Assembly: GCA_025057015.1 (NCBI GenBank)
Contig: JANWYG010000002.1
Span: forward strand, 21,523 to 85,522
Length of the DNA stretch: 64,000 nucleotides
Direction: 5' to 3'
DNA from: Blastocatellia bacterium
GTDB taxonomy: Bacteria; Acidobacteriota; Blastocatellia; Chloracidobacteriales; JADJPF01
The notes beneath the pieces were generated by a model. The model did not search any database. It saw nothing but the letters and a program-made list of their open reading frames with translations, and was not told the origin of the DNA. Shown here piece after piece: positions 16,940-25,546 of this stretch. The position numbers and the translations under genes are program-made. Within the stretch, counting starts at the first letter, position 1, and every line of letters begins with the position of its first letter.

Positions 16940-16953
16940 CTTAAGCCTGTCAA
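16924..16953 (-). promoter_or_regulatory. Promoter of the acyl-CoA operon
   Basis: On the minus strand a perfect TTGACA (16948-16953) and TATTCT (16924-16929) are 18 bases apart. Transcription would start near 16917, about 30 bases before the first hydratase gene. No FadR-type palindrome is present here. Confidence 0.65.
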
Positions 16954-16978
16954 TATCACAACACGGTAGGTCTTAACG

Positions 16979-18376
16979 ATGCTACGACTCTACAATACGC
17001 TCAGCAAACGCCTAGAACCATTTACACCCCTGCAAGCCGATCAGGTAAGCATGTACGCCTGTGGGCCTACGGTACATGACTACGCCCATATAGGCAACTT
17101 TCGAACCTTTATGTTTGTTGACCTGCTCAGACGATATTTAAAGTTCAAAGGCTACAAAATACGACATGTAATGAACATTACCGACATAGATGACAAGACG
17201 ATACGCAAGTCACAAGAACAGGGCATACCGCTTAAAGAATACACAGAGCTTTACACGCGCTATTTTTTAGAAGATCTGACAACTTTAGGAGCAGAGCTAC
17301 CAGAGCACATAGTACCGGCAACAGAAAATATCCCCGAAATGATAGATCTAATAAAGCGTCTAGAGGCAAACGGGCATACCTACGTTAGCGAAGGGTCGGT
17401 TTACTATCGCATAGCCTCCTTTGCCGAGTATGGAAAGCTATCAGGAGCGAAACTAGCCGGCAACGTTGCCGGTGCTAGGGTGGATGTAGACGAGTATGAC
17501 AAGGAAGACGCACGAGATTTTGTACTGTGGAAAGCAGCTAAAGAAGGTGAGCCATTTTGGGAAACACCTTACGGCCGAGGTCGTCCAGGTTGGCATCTAG
17601 AATGCTCAGCTATGGCGATGAAGTATTTAGGCGAGAGCTTCGATATACACTGTGGCGGAGTCGATCTTATCTTTCCGCACCATGAAAACGAGATAGCACA
17701 AAGCGAAGGTGCTACAGGCCGGCAATTTGTACGATTCTGGCTACACTGCGAACATCTGCTCGTAGAAGGCCAAAAGATGTCCAAAAGTTTGGGCAACTAC
17801 TACACATTGCGAGATCTGCTGAAGCTGGGGTTTTCTGCATCAGCAATACGTCTTCTACTTCTTTCCGTACCCTATCGCAAGCAACTTAACTTCACGTTGG
17901 AAACGCTACGCGGTATGGAAACACGGGTGAAGAAGCTGAGCGACTTTCGCCGCCGGCTAAAAGGAGCTCCGACCGTAGACAGTGCTGACACCGAGCTTTT
18001 GTTAGCTATAGCCGAAGCTCGCAAGGCTTTTGAAGATGCCCTAGACGAGGATTTAAATACAAGTGCGGCGCTTGCCGCAGTCGCAGATTTCGAAACATCG
18101 ATAAACCGAGCCCTTGCGCAAGGTAGTCTATCGCTAGAGTGTAAAGAAAGAGCGCTACGGCTGCTCAGCGAGTTTGATGCCGTATTTGGTGTTCTTGCGC
18201 TACAATCGGACGAAACTGAATCATTAGACGAGGAAATACTGCGGCTGATAGAAGAACGTACAGCAGCCAAAGCTGCTAAGAACTACGCTCGGGCAGACGA
18301 GATCAGGCGATATTTGTTTGAACGAGGAATAATACTAGAGGATACTAAGACGGGCGTAAGGTGGCGCCGTGTTTGA
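16979..18376 (+). CDS. cysS: Cysteine-tRNA ligase
   Basis: The 465-residue enzyme has the class I synthetase signatures: YACGPTVHDYAHIGNFR, including the zinc Cys and the HIGN form of HIGH, and KMSKSLGN. The remaining zinc ligands lie in WHLECSAMA and FPHHENE. It charges tRNA-Cys in the cytosol. The gene begins a plus-strand run that continues to rluD. The length is normal for bacterial CysRS and the C-terminal anticodon-binding helices are present. Confidence 0.97.
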   Translation: MLRLYNTLSKRLEPFTPLQADQVSMYACGPTVHDYAHIGNFRTFMFVDLLRRYLKFKGYKIRHVMNITDIDDKTIRKSQEQGIPLKEYTELYTRYFLEDLTTLGAELPEHIVPATENIPEMIDLIKRLEANGHTYVSEGSVYYRIASFAEYGKLSGAKLAGNVAGARVDVDEYDKEDARDFVLWKAAKEGEPFWETPYGRGRPGWHLECSAMAMKYLGESFDIHCGGVDLIFPHHENEIAQSEGATGRQFVRFWLHCEHLLVEGQKMSKSLGNYYTLRDLLKLGFSASAIRLLLLSVPYRKQLNFTLETLRGMETRVKKLSDFRRRLKGAPTVDSADTELLLAIAEARKAFEDALDEDLNTSAALAAVADFETSINRALAQGSLSLECKERALRLLSEFDAVFGVLALQSDETESLDEEILRLIEERTAAKAAKNYARADEIRRYLFERGIILEDTKTGVRWRRV

Positions 18377-18435
18377 CAACAACTTGAAGATAAGATACCT
18401 AAATGATATATTCCAAAAGCTTGAAAGGAGGAGTT

Positions 18436-18792
18436 ATGAGCGAAAGAAATGACATTAGTTCAAAACTGGCCTATTTTTTGATAGGTGCTGGCGTAGGAGC
18501 TATAGTAGCGCTTCTATTTGCACCAAAATCAGGGCAAGAGCTACGCGAGGATATCGCCGGAGCGACTCGTCGCAGTCTAGATTATGCTAATCAGAACGTC
18601 AAAGCTCTTGGTCAGAAGGCATCTGCACTGTATGAAGCCGGGCGCGAGAAAACTTCCGGGCTAATAGACCATAGCAAAGAAGTTTTACAGGAACAAAAAG
18701 AGCGCGTTTCAGCAGCCATAGAGGCTGGCAAGCGTGCATATCAAGAGAAAAAAGCAGCTTCTGCGGCTGCTATCGAAGGTGAGCAAAGCTAA
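18436..18792 (+). CDS. YtxH domain-containing membrane-anchored protein
   Basis: The ATG at 18436 has AAAGGAGG 5 bases upstream and is preferred over the frame start at 18403. The 118-residue protein has one N-terminal membrane helix with the YtxH signature LIGAGVGAIVALLFAPKSGQ. It then forms a long amphipathic, charged helix of Ala, Glu and Lys residues. YtxH proteins are associated with stress and the cell envelope, but their function is not defined. The gene precedes a second membrane-anchored coiled-coil protein by 12 bases. Confidence 0.8.
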   Translation: MSERNDISSKLAYFLIGAGVGAIVALLFAPKSGQELREDIAGATRRSLDYANQNVKALGQKASALYEAGREKTSGLIDHSKEVLQEQKERVSAAIEAGKRAYQEKKAASAAAIEGEQS

Positions 18793-18804
18793 GGGGAGAC
18801 AGCG

Positions 18805-19500
18805 GTGACCGCACTCGAAGGTTTCCTTATCGGCGCAATCTCAGTGCTAATACTAGTAATTGTAGTGCTACTCGTAGCGTTGCTTAACTCGCTCAGGCAG
18901 ATGCGTGCCATGGCCGAGAAATTCAGAGAGCAGCTAATGCTGCAAACAGGTGAGGTACAAAAGCAGCTTACTACTCGCGTCGATAGGTTTGAGTCAATGG
19001 CCAAGCCTGTAATGGAGGACGCCCAAAGGCTGCTAATCTCAGCTAGGCCAGCCATCGAGCGGTTACCAGCCACGCTTGAAGCTGCTACTACCGCTATAGA
19101 AGAAACCAGGCAAGTGATATCGCTTGCCAAAGACAGTGCCGCCTTGGCTCGTGATGCGGCAGCCGTCCTGCGCGTAGAAACAGAAAGCTGTCTAGCTGCC
19201 TTCAAAGCCACAGCTTCTGAGCTGACAAATATGACCAAAGAGGAGGCCGAGCTAATGCGGCAAACTTTAGCAGACGTCAGAAAACGAGCGCTCTTACATA
19301 TAGATAGGATGGATGCTATAGTCGGTCGTACCACTGACAGGATAGACGAGACTGTTGCAATGGTACAGACGGGCATAATTAGACCGGTACACGAAATAGC
19401 AGCAATACTAGCCGGAATACAAACCTTCCTAGAGGTACTCTTTGCGCAGGAACGTAAGACCATAGACAAAGCTTACCAAGACGAAGAGATGTTCATTTAA
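18805..19500 (+). CDS. Membrane-anchored coiled-coil protein, DUF948-like
   Basis: The 231-residue protein starts at a GTG preceded by AAGGGGAG. It has one N-terminal membrane helix (about residues 6-30) followed by about 190 residues of near-continuous helix rich in Ala, Glu, Arg and Thr. The layout resembles DUF948 and methyl-accepting-like coiled-coil proteins, but no signalling domain is visible. The pairing with the YtxH gene upstream is common in many bacterial genomes. Its function is unknown. Confidence 0.65.
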   Translation: MTALEGFLIGAISVLILVIVVLLVALLNSLRQMRAMAEKFREQLMLQTGEVQKQLTTRVDRFESMAKPVMEDAQRLLISARPAIERLPATLEAATTAIEETRQVISLAKDSAALARDAAAVLRVETESCLAAFKATASELTNMTKEEAELMRQTLADVRKRALLHIDRMDAIVGRTTDRIDETVAMVQTGIIRPVHEIAAILAGIQTFLEVLFAQERKTIDKAYQDEEMFI

Positions 19501-19573
19501 ATCAAAGATTCAGACTCTGACCCTGAAAAGAGATTTTTTGAGGAAACGCTTTCGTTTTCACTAGGAGCTTAAG

Positions 19574-22354
19574 ATGACCACTGATGCATCTGCTGATCTT
19601 AAGTCTACGGTTAACTTACCTGAAACATCCTTTCAACAAAAGGGGAATCTGGTACAGTCTGAACCCCAAAGACTAGAGAAATGGAACAAGATGAAGCTCT
19701 ACGAGAAGCTGCGCAAACTGCGTAGAGGTCGACCTATCTACAACTTACATGATGGTCCGCCGTACGCAAACGGCAAGATACATATGGGAACAGCTCTCAA
19801 CAAGATCCTCAAAGACTTCGTGCTGAAATCTCGTGCGATGATGGGTTTTGACACGCCTTACATACCAGGCTACGACTGCCACGGACTGCCTATAGAACAC
19901 AAAGTTGACTCTGAACTTGGCGCTAAGAAGCGAGAGTTGAGTACGTTAGAATTCAGGCGCCGCTGCAGAGAGTTTGCAGAAAAGTACATTGTCGAGATGA
20001 ACCGCGACTTTGCTCGCCTAGGCGTATTAGGTGAGTGGGATGCTGTATATAAGACGATGAGCACAGACTACGAAGCTGACACGCTACGAGCACTCGGACA
20101 GTTCATTCGTCGCGGCAGCGTCTACCGTGGACTTAAACCAGTTCATTGGTGCATCAACTGTCAAACAGCACTGGCGGAAGCCGAAGTGGAGTATTCCCGA
20201 CATATAAGTCCCTCGATCTATGTCAAGTTTCCGCTAAAGAGCGACGCTAGCCTGATCGACCCAGTACTAGCAAACAAGAAAGTCGCCGTACTCATTTGGA
20301 CTACCACGCCCTGGACCTTACCAGCAAACCTAGGAGTTAGCTTCAACGCCGGCTTCAACTACAGCGCCGTAGCAATAGACGACGAGGTATACATAGTAGC
20401 CTCAGGGCTAGTCTCAACAGTTGCTAACAAACTTGGGTGGAAAACTACAGAGGTTATAGCTGAGTTTAAAGGCGAACGCCTCAATGGTCTTTCGGCTAGA
20501 CATCCCTTCTATGATCGCGAGTCGCTGTTTATGCTAGGCGATCATGTTACCCTAGATGCTGGCACCGGCTGCGTACATACGGCACCAGGCCATGGTCACG
20601 ACGATTTCGTTATAGGCAAGACGCACGGGCTAGAGGTCTACTGCCCGGTAGATAATCGTGGGCGTTTTAAAGAAGACGTTTCACTCTTTGCAGGTCAAAA
20701 CGTATTTGAAGCAAACCGGCAAATAGTCGAGCACCTGCGCGAGCTCGACCGGCTACTGCTAGCTGAAGAGTACGAGCACGACTATCCGCATTGTTGGCGA
20801 TGCCACAAACCTGTGATTTTCCGTGCCACACCGCAGTGGTTCATCTCTATGGACAAGACAGACTTACGAGGCCGAGCTCTGGCAGCCATAGAGAAGATAC
20901 AGTGGCGCCCAGCCTGGGGGCGTGAACGAATGCACAACATGTTTGTCAATCGCATCGATTGGTGCATATCTCGGCAAAGAGCTTGGGGCGTACCTATTAC
21001 AGTCTTCTACTGCGAGGATTGCGGAAGCGAGCTCATATCGGCCGATTTAATTGACCATATAGCGGATATCTTCGAACGCGAGGGCGCAGACGCTTGGTAT
21101 GCTAGGCCAGTCGAAGAGCTCGTACCTAAAGGCACTTGCTGCAAGAACTGTTCTAGTACTAGACTGCGCAAGGAGATGGATATTCTGGATGTCTGGCTGG
21201 ATTCAGGTGTTAGCTGGACCGCCGTTCGCCGTCGCGGATATGACATACCAGTAGACCTTTATTTCGAAGGCTCAGATCAGTACCGTGGTTGGTTCAACAG
21301 CTCACTCGTCTGCGGCCTGGAGATGAATGAATCTTCCCCGTACCGTATCTGTATCACACACGGCTATGTCGTAGACAAAGACGGCAGAAAAATGTCCAAA
21401 TCCCTCGGCAATGTGATCGAGCCCGAAAAGGTCCTAAAGCAGCACGGAGCGGATATTCTCCGACTATGGGCAGCAAGTATTGACTACACGGAAGATATTC
21501 GCATCTCGGATGAGATCCTAAAGCGACTCTCCGACAGCTACAGAAAGATTCGCAATACGGCCAAGTATGCCTTGGGAAACTTAGCTGATTTCGATCCCGA
21601 CAAAGACAGCGTAGCAATTGAGCAAATGCTTGAAATAGACCGTTGGGCACTTGCTGTTACCAACGAGCTTCTGCGCAAAGTACGTGCCGCATACGAAGCA
21701 TATGAATTCCATACCGCTTATCGAGAAATACTCAGCTACTGCTCGGTAGAACTCTCGGCACTCTACTTCGACATCCTGAAAGACCGTCTTTACACATCAG
21801 CACCTAAATCGCTAGAACGCCGCTCAGCCCAAACAGTAATCTACAGGATAGTTAAAACCCTCGCCTTACTTGTAGCTCCGATACTCGCATTTACAGCCGA
21901 TGAGATATGGGAGCACCTACCTGACTCTAGCGAGCTCGAATCAGTACATCTAGCAGAGTTCCCAGAATATGAGGAAGACCTAGCAGAACCAGAGCTCCTA
22001 GCTCGATGGGAACGTATCTTTGCTATACGCAGTGCCGCCAAAAAGGCTATGGAAGAGGCTGGATTCGGAGGAGGATCTTCCCTCAAAGCTTGTGTAGAAA
22101 TAAGAGCTAGCGGTAAAGACCTAGAGCTACTTCGCTCATACGAGCAGCAGCTACACGACATATTCATCGCCTCGTACGCAGTAGTAGTAGCAGATGAAAC
22201 AGCTGGTCAACCGGTATTTAGAGTAACTCATGCCCCAGGCACTAAATGCGAGCGTTGCTGGCATTATACAGAAGACGTAGGCTATGATCCTGATTTTCCC
22301 CAAGTATGCCTACGTTGTGCCAAAAACATCAGAATTGGTTGGCTAAATGCGTAA
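19574..22354 (+). CDS. ileS: Isoleucine-tRNA ligase
   Basis: The 926-residue enzyme shows the class I features of bacterial IleRS: PYANGKIHMGTALNKILKD, where the last His of HIGH is Thr; the editing domain with TTTPWTLPANLG; and KMSKSLGNVIEP. A C-terminal zinc finger (KCERCW and CLRC) is present. It charges tRNA-Ile and hydrolyses mischarged Val-tRNA-Ile. CTAGGAG lies 8 bases before the ATG. It overlaps lspA by 8 bases and forms an ileS-lspA-lgt-rluD group. Confidence 0.97.
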   Translation: MTTDASADLKSTVNLPETSFQQKGNLVQSEPQRLEKWNKMKLYEKLRKLRRGRPIYNLHDGPPYANGKIHMGTALNKILKDFVLKSRAMMGFDTPYIPGYDCHGLPIEHKVDSELGAKKRELSTLEFRRRCREFAEKYIVEMNRDFARLGVLGEWDAVYKTMSTDYEADTLRALGQFIRRGSVYRGLKPVHWCINCQTALAEAEVEYSRHISPSIYVKFPLKSDASLIDPVLANKKVAVLIWTTTPWTLPANLGVSFNAGFNYSAVAIDDEVYIVASGLVSTVANKLGWKTTEVIAEFKGERLNGLSARHPFYDRESLFMLGDHVTLDAGTGCVHTAPGHGHDDFVIGKTHGLEVYCPVDNRGRFKEDVSLFAGQNVFEANRQIVEHLRELDRLLLAEEYEHDYPHCWRCHKPVIFRATPQWFISMDKTDLRGRALAAIEKIQWRPAWGRERMHNMFVNRIDWCISRQRAWGVPITVFYCEDCGSELISADLIDHIADIFEREGADAWYARPVEELVPKGTCCKNCSSTRLRKEMDILDVWLDSGVSWTAVRRRGYDIPVDLYFEGSDQYRGWFNSSLVCGLEMNESSPYRICITHGYVVDKDGRKMSKSLGNVIEPEKVLKQHGADILRLWAASIDYTEDIRISDEILKRLSDSYRKIRNTAKYALGNLADFDPDKDSVAIEQMLEIDRWALAVTNELLRKVRAAYEAYEFHTAYREILSYCSVELSALYFDILKDRLYTSAPKSLERRSAQTVIYRIVKTLALLVAPILAFTADEIWEHLPDSSELESVHLAEFPEYEEDLAEPELLARWERIFAIRSAAKKAMEEAGFGGGSSLKACVEIRASGKDLELLRSYEQQLHDIFIASYAVVVADETAGQPVFRVTHAPGTKCERCWHYTEDVGYDPDFPQVCLRCAKNIRIGWLNA

Positions 22355-22838
22355 CATGCGGTATTTGCCAGTGTCGCTACTCGTACTATTAGCCGATCAG
22401 GTAAGCAAGCTCTGGGCATACGACAACCTTCGCTATAGAGCAGATAGGGATCTAATAGACGGCTTTCTCAAGCTAAGCTACGCTGAAAATCCTGGTATAG
22501 TATTCGGGCTATTTGCTGAAACTGAATCACCTGCAAAGACCTGGCTACTAGCAGCAATCTCTTTATCCGCCGCAGCTTGCATCGTTCATCTGCTCTTAAA
22601 AGCTACCCCTCAACAGAAACTGCTGACCATTGCCCTATCTGTTCTGTTAGGCGGTATAGCAGGCAACCTCATCGATAGATTCCGGCTCGGTGCAGTTATA
22701 GATTTCATAGAGCTCTACATAGGTCAGTATCACTGGCCGACCTTCAACATAGCCGATACAGCCATATGCGTAGGCGCTGTGCTGATTGGCATTGATACAT
22801 TCCGTTCTTCCGAATCAAAGAGCCCTAAGGTGAATTAG
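22347..22838 (+). CDS. lspA: Lipoprotein signal peptidase
   Basis: The 163-residue membrane protein has four hydrophobic helices and both catalytic Asp motifs of signal peptidase II: GNLIDRFRLGAVIDF, and FNIADTAI near the C-terminus. NPGIVFGLF, a variant of the usual NxGxAF segment, is also present. It cleaves the signal peptide of prolipoproteins after Lgt acts. Its start lies inside the ileS end, and a second in-frame ATG at 22356 is an alternative. The lgt gene follows directly. Confidence 0.95.
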   Translation: MRNMRYLPVSLLVLLADQVSKLWAYDNLRYRADRDLIDGFLKLSYAENPGIVFGLFAETESPAKTWLLAAISLSAAACIVHLLLKATPQQKLLTIALSVLLGGIAGNLIDRFRLGAVIDFIELYIGQYHWPTFNIADTAICVGAVLIGIDTFRSSESKSPKVN

Positions 22839-23624
22839 GTGTTTCCTGAGATATTTACTATCCCATACATAAACTTCACTTTAAGCACTTACGGGCTGAC
22901 GCTAGCCATAGGTTTTAGCAGCGGGCTATTGCTTGCAGCTCGGCTAGCTTCGACAAAAGGCTATGACCGAGCGAAAGTTTATGACATAGGAATATACCTG
23001 CTCATAGCGGTACTTATAGGCTCTAAGCTGCTTATGGTAGTAACAGAATGGCAAGAATTTGCGGAACGGCCTTCAAGGATTTTCTCGATAGATTTCCTAC
23101 GTTCTGGCGGAGTTTATTACGGCGGCTTTTTGGGAGCAGTTGCCGCAAGCATCTACCTAGCAAGGCGGTACAAAATGGATTGGTGGGTATTGGCCGATGC
23201 TTGTGCTCCGGCAATAGCTCTGGGTCAGTTCTTCGGCAGGCTAGGATGCTTTGCAGCCGGCTGCTGCTGGGGTAAAGCAACGGATAGCTGGCTAGGTGTT
23301 GAGTTTACTGCTCGAGCTCACGAACTTACGGGTGTTCCGATAGGCGTAAGATTGCATCCCACGCAGCTGTACGAAGCAGGGCTTGCACTGGTGCTAACTG
23401 CAAGCTTGCTTATAATGTTTAAACGCAAGCACTTCGACGGTGCTGTGATTCTCACTTATGTTATGGCCTACTCAGTAGGTCGCTTCTTGATAGAGTTCTA
23501 CCGCGACGATCCACGCGGCAACCTCTTTGGCCTGTCCACCTCGCAACTCATATCATTACTCCTGAGCGCCGTAGGGGCTACGAGCATCGCCTATCTATGG
23601 AAGAAAAACAGCTCGAAGAAATAG
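22839..23624 (+). CDS. lgt: Prolipoprotein diacylglyceryl transferase
   Basis: The 261-residue protein begins with a GTG directly after the lspA stop. It has seven predicted membrane helices, the Lgt signature GRLGCFAAGCCWGK, and HPTQLYEA. It transfers diacylglycerol from phosphatidylglycerol to the lipobox Cys. Together with lspA it handles the lipoproteins in this window, such as those at 1-578 and 3554-4354. It overlaps rluD by 28 bases. Confidence 0.95.
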   Translation: MFPEIFTIPYINFTLSTYGLTLAIGFSSGLLLAARLASTKGYDRAKVYDIGIYLLIAVLIGSKLLMVVTEWQEFAERPSRIFSIDFLRSGGVYYGGFLGAVAASIYLARRYKMDWWVLADACAPAIALGQFFGRLGCFAAGCCWGKATDSWLGVEFTARAHELTGVPIGVRLHPTQLYEAGLALVLTASLLIMFKRKHFDGAVILTYVMAYSVGRFLIEFYRDDPRGNLFGLSTSQLISLLLSAVGATSIAYLWKKNSSKK

Positions 23625-24565
23625 TCACTTTTACTGTCACGGCAAACGACGTCGGCAAGCGATTGGATAAGTATCTAGCCGAAAAATTACCTGACTTCAG
23701 CCGTAGCAAACTGCATCATCAGATCGTCGAAGGAGACGTACTGGTCAATGACTGCCTGTCAAAGCCTAGCTACCGAGTGAAGCTACATGACAGGATTGAA
23801 ATTGAGCTACCGGAACTGGTTACCACAGAACTGATTCCAGAAAACCTACCCCTTGATATCCTTTACGAAGACGAAGCTCTGCTAGTAATTAACAAGCCAG
23901 CCGGCCAAGTAGTGCATCCTGGCGCAGGTGTGCAACAAGGAACAATTGCCAACGCTCTAGCTTGGTACCTCAGCAGAGAAATTAGCGGCTTCGAGTCTAC
24001 CATACGGCCTGGACTAGTTCATAGGCTTGACAAAGACACCTCAGGAGTTATGGTCATAGCAAAGACCGAAGCAGCTCTATCGTCTCTATGCGAACAGTTT
24101 GCAGCAAGAGCCGTAAAGAAACACTATCTGGCTCTAGTCTATGGACATCCTCAAAAGCAAGGGCGTATCGAGCTTCCAATAGGTCGTCATCCGGTAGTAC
24201 GTACAAAGATGGCAATAGTACCAACTGGCCGTCCTGCTTTGACCATCTACAAAGTACTCTGTAGCTATGACGAGTTTTCTTTACTCGAAGTCGAGATCAA
24301 AACCGGGCGCACACATCAAATACGTGTACACCTGTCATACGAAAAACACCCCGTAGTCGGAGATACAACCTACGGCAAAGGATACGAATCGAGGCTAAGC
24401 GAGCCAGCTCGAAAGGCAGTAAACAAGCTACAGCGCCACTTGCTGCATGCTCACAGACTCTCCTTCACACATCCCATCACTGGTAAGCAGCTGATTTTCA
24501 CCGCCAAGTTAGCAGAAGACTTTGCAGCTTTTTTGCAGCAGCTCGATCCTGAATATTCACCATAG
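23597..24565 (+). CDS. rluD: RluA family pseudouridine synthase (RluD-like)
   Basis: The 322-residue protein has an N-terminal S4 RNA-binding domain (KRLDKYLAEKLPDFSRSKL) and a catalytic domain with PGLVHRLDKDTSGVMV. The Asp of HRLDKDTSG is the pseudouridylation nucleophile. TGRTHQIRVH, the third family motif, is also present. It most likely modifies helix 69 of 23S rRNA, although related RluA members differ in target. The start inside lgt implies translational coupling. Confidence 0.92.
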   Translation: MEEKQLEEIVTFTVTANDVGKRLDKYLAEKLPDFSRSKLHHQIVEGDVLVNDCLSKPSYRVKLHDRIEIELPELVTTELIPENLPLDILYEDEALLVINKPAGQVVHPGAGVQQGTIANALAWYLSREISGFESTIRPGLVHRLDKDTSGVMVIAKTEAALSSLCEQFAARAVKKHYLALVYGHPQKQGRIELPIGRHPVVRTKMAIVPTGRPALTIYKVLCSYDEFSLLEVEIKTGRTHQIRVHLSYEKHPVVGDTTYGKGYESRLSEPARKAVNKLQRHLLHAHRLSFTHPITGKQLIFTAKLAEDFAAFLQQLDPEYSP

Positions 24566-24593
24566 ACGCAGGGCTTGTAGCATTAACTTTTAT

Positions 24594-24622
24594 TTGTCAT
24601 ACTATGCAGTACTACGTAATCT
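24594..24622 (+). promoter_or_regulatory. Candidate promoter of the VWA-domain gene
   Basis: TTGTCA (24594-24599) and TAATCT (24617-24622) lie 17 bases apart. The predicted start near 24629 leaves only about 11 bases before the ATG at 24640, which makes the call tentative. Confidence 0.3.
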
Positions 24623-24639
24623 CTACAGGAAAGATAAAC

Positions 24640-25542
24640 ATGCGAGCATTGTTGATACTATCTCTATTGGCCCAAACAATCTTCGCACAAGATGAAGAAG
24701 CCGTAGTTAGAATCTCGACGTCCCTAATTAACTTGCCGGTGACGGTACTAAATGACAAAGGCAAGTTCGTAGTAAACCTCAAACGCGAAAACTTCAGGGT
24801 CTATGAAAACGGTCGCCAGCAACAGATAATACAGTTTGAATCACAGACCAACATGCCGCTCAGCGTAGTAATTCTTATGGACACATCAACCAGCGTACGA
24901 AACCGGCTTGAGTTCGAGAAAGCAGCTATAAAGAGCTTCCTTTCATCCGTACTTCAAAGCCGGCGAGATCGCGTAGCGTTTGTCACTTTCGACACAGACA
25001 TCAAGCTCGTCGTAGATTTCACCGAGGATCTTGAAAAGATATCCAAGGCAGTAGATGATATCAAGTCAGCAAGCGGACAGACTTCCTTCTATGATGCAGT
25101 CGCAATGGTTTGTCGCGAGAAGATGACGCGTACCGGGCCACGTAGACGAGTCATAGTAGCTATCACGGACGGAGCGGATACCAACAGCAAGACTTCCTTA
25201 GACAAGGCCATAGCTTTAGCCCAAAAGACTGAGACTACAATCTACGGAATCAGCACCAAAGGGGGAGCGGCTTTTCGGGTAGAAGGCACTTCTTATCTCA
25301 ACGCCGACGATAGAGATCTGAAGAAGTTGTGTTTTGATACAGGTGGTGATGTACTGTTTCCGAAAAATCCGGAAGAGCTAAACCGTGCTTTCCAGATCGT
25401 CACCGACTTTTTACGAAACCAATACCTGATAGTCTACGAGCCAGATTCAGTAGCTGATGGCCGATATCACGCTATAGAAGTAAAAATCACAGGAGCCAAA
25501 AATCTTACCGCCATCACCCGCAAGGGATACTTTGCACAGTAG
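24640..25542 (+). CDS. Secreted VWFA-related (VWA domain) protein
   Basis: The ATG at 24640 is chosen because it starts a clean signal peptide (MRALLILSLLAQTIFAQ) and has AGGAAAG 9 bases upstream. The frame from 24604 would prepend a non-signal segment. The mature protein of about 283 residues opens with a short beta domain and continues into a von Willebrand A domain. The MIDAS motif DTSTS lies near residue 90, and ITDGADTNSKT near residue 180. It matches the Acidobacteria-type VWFA-related family. It is probably exported and binds a protein partner through a metal ion; the partner is unknown. It faces the FHA/cNMP gene, with 4 bases between their stops. Confidence 0.85.
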   Translation: MRALLILSLLAQTIFAQDEEAVVRISTSLINLPVTVLNDKGKFVVNLKRENFRVYENGRQQQIIQFESQTNMPLSVVILMDTSTSVRNRLEFEKAAIKSFLSSVLQSRRDRVAFVTFDTDIKLVVDFTEDLEKISKAVDDIKSASGQTSFYDAVAMVCREKMTRTGPRRRVIVAITDGADTNSKTSLDKAIALAQKTETTIYGISTKGGAAFRVEGTSYLNADDRDLKKLCFDTGGDVLFPKNPEELNRAFQIVTDFLRNQYLIVYEPDSVADGRYHAIEVKITGAKNLTAITRKGYFAQ

Positions 25543-25546
25543 CAGC

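Noticed and set aside
18789..19469. Minus-strand open frame of about 226 residues opposite the DUF948-like gene
   Set aside because: Its Ser-rich, low-complexity translation is the reverse of an Ala/Glu-rich coiled coil, and it has no recognisable domain.
19574..22354. HMGT in place of HIGH in IleRS
   Set aside because: The last His of the motif is known to vary in bacterial IleRS, and all other motifs are normal, so it is not treated as unusual.
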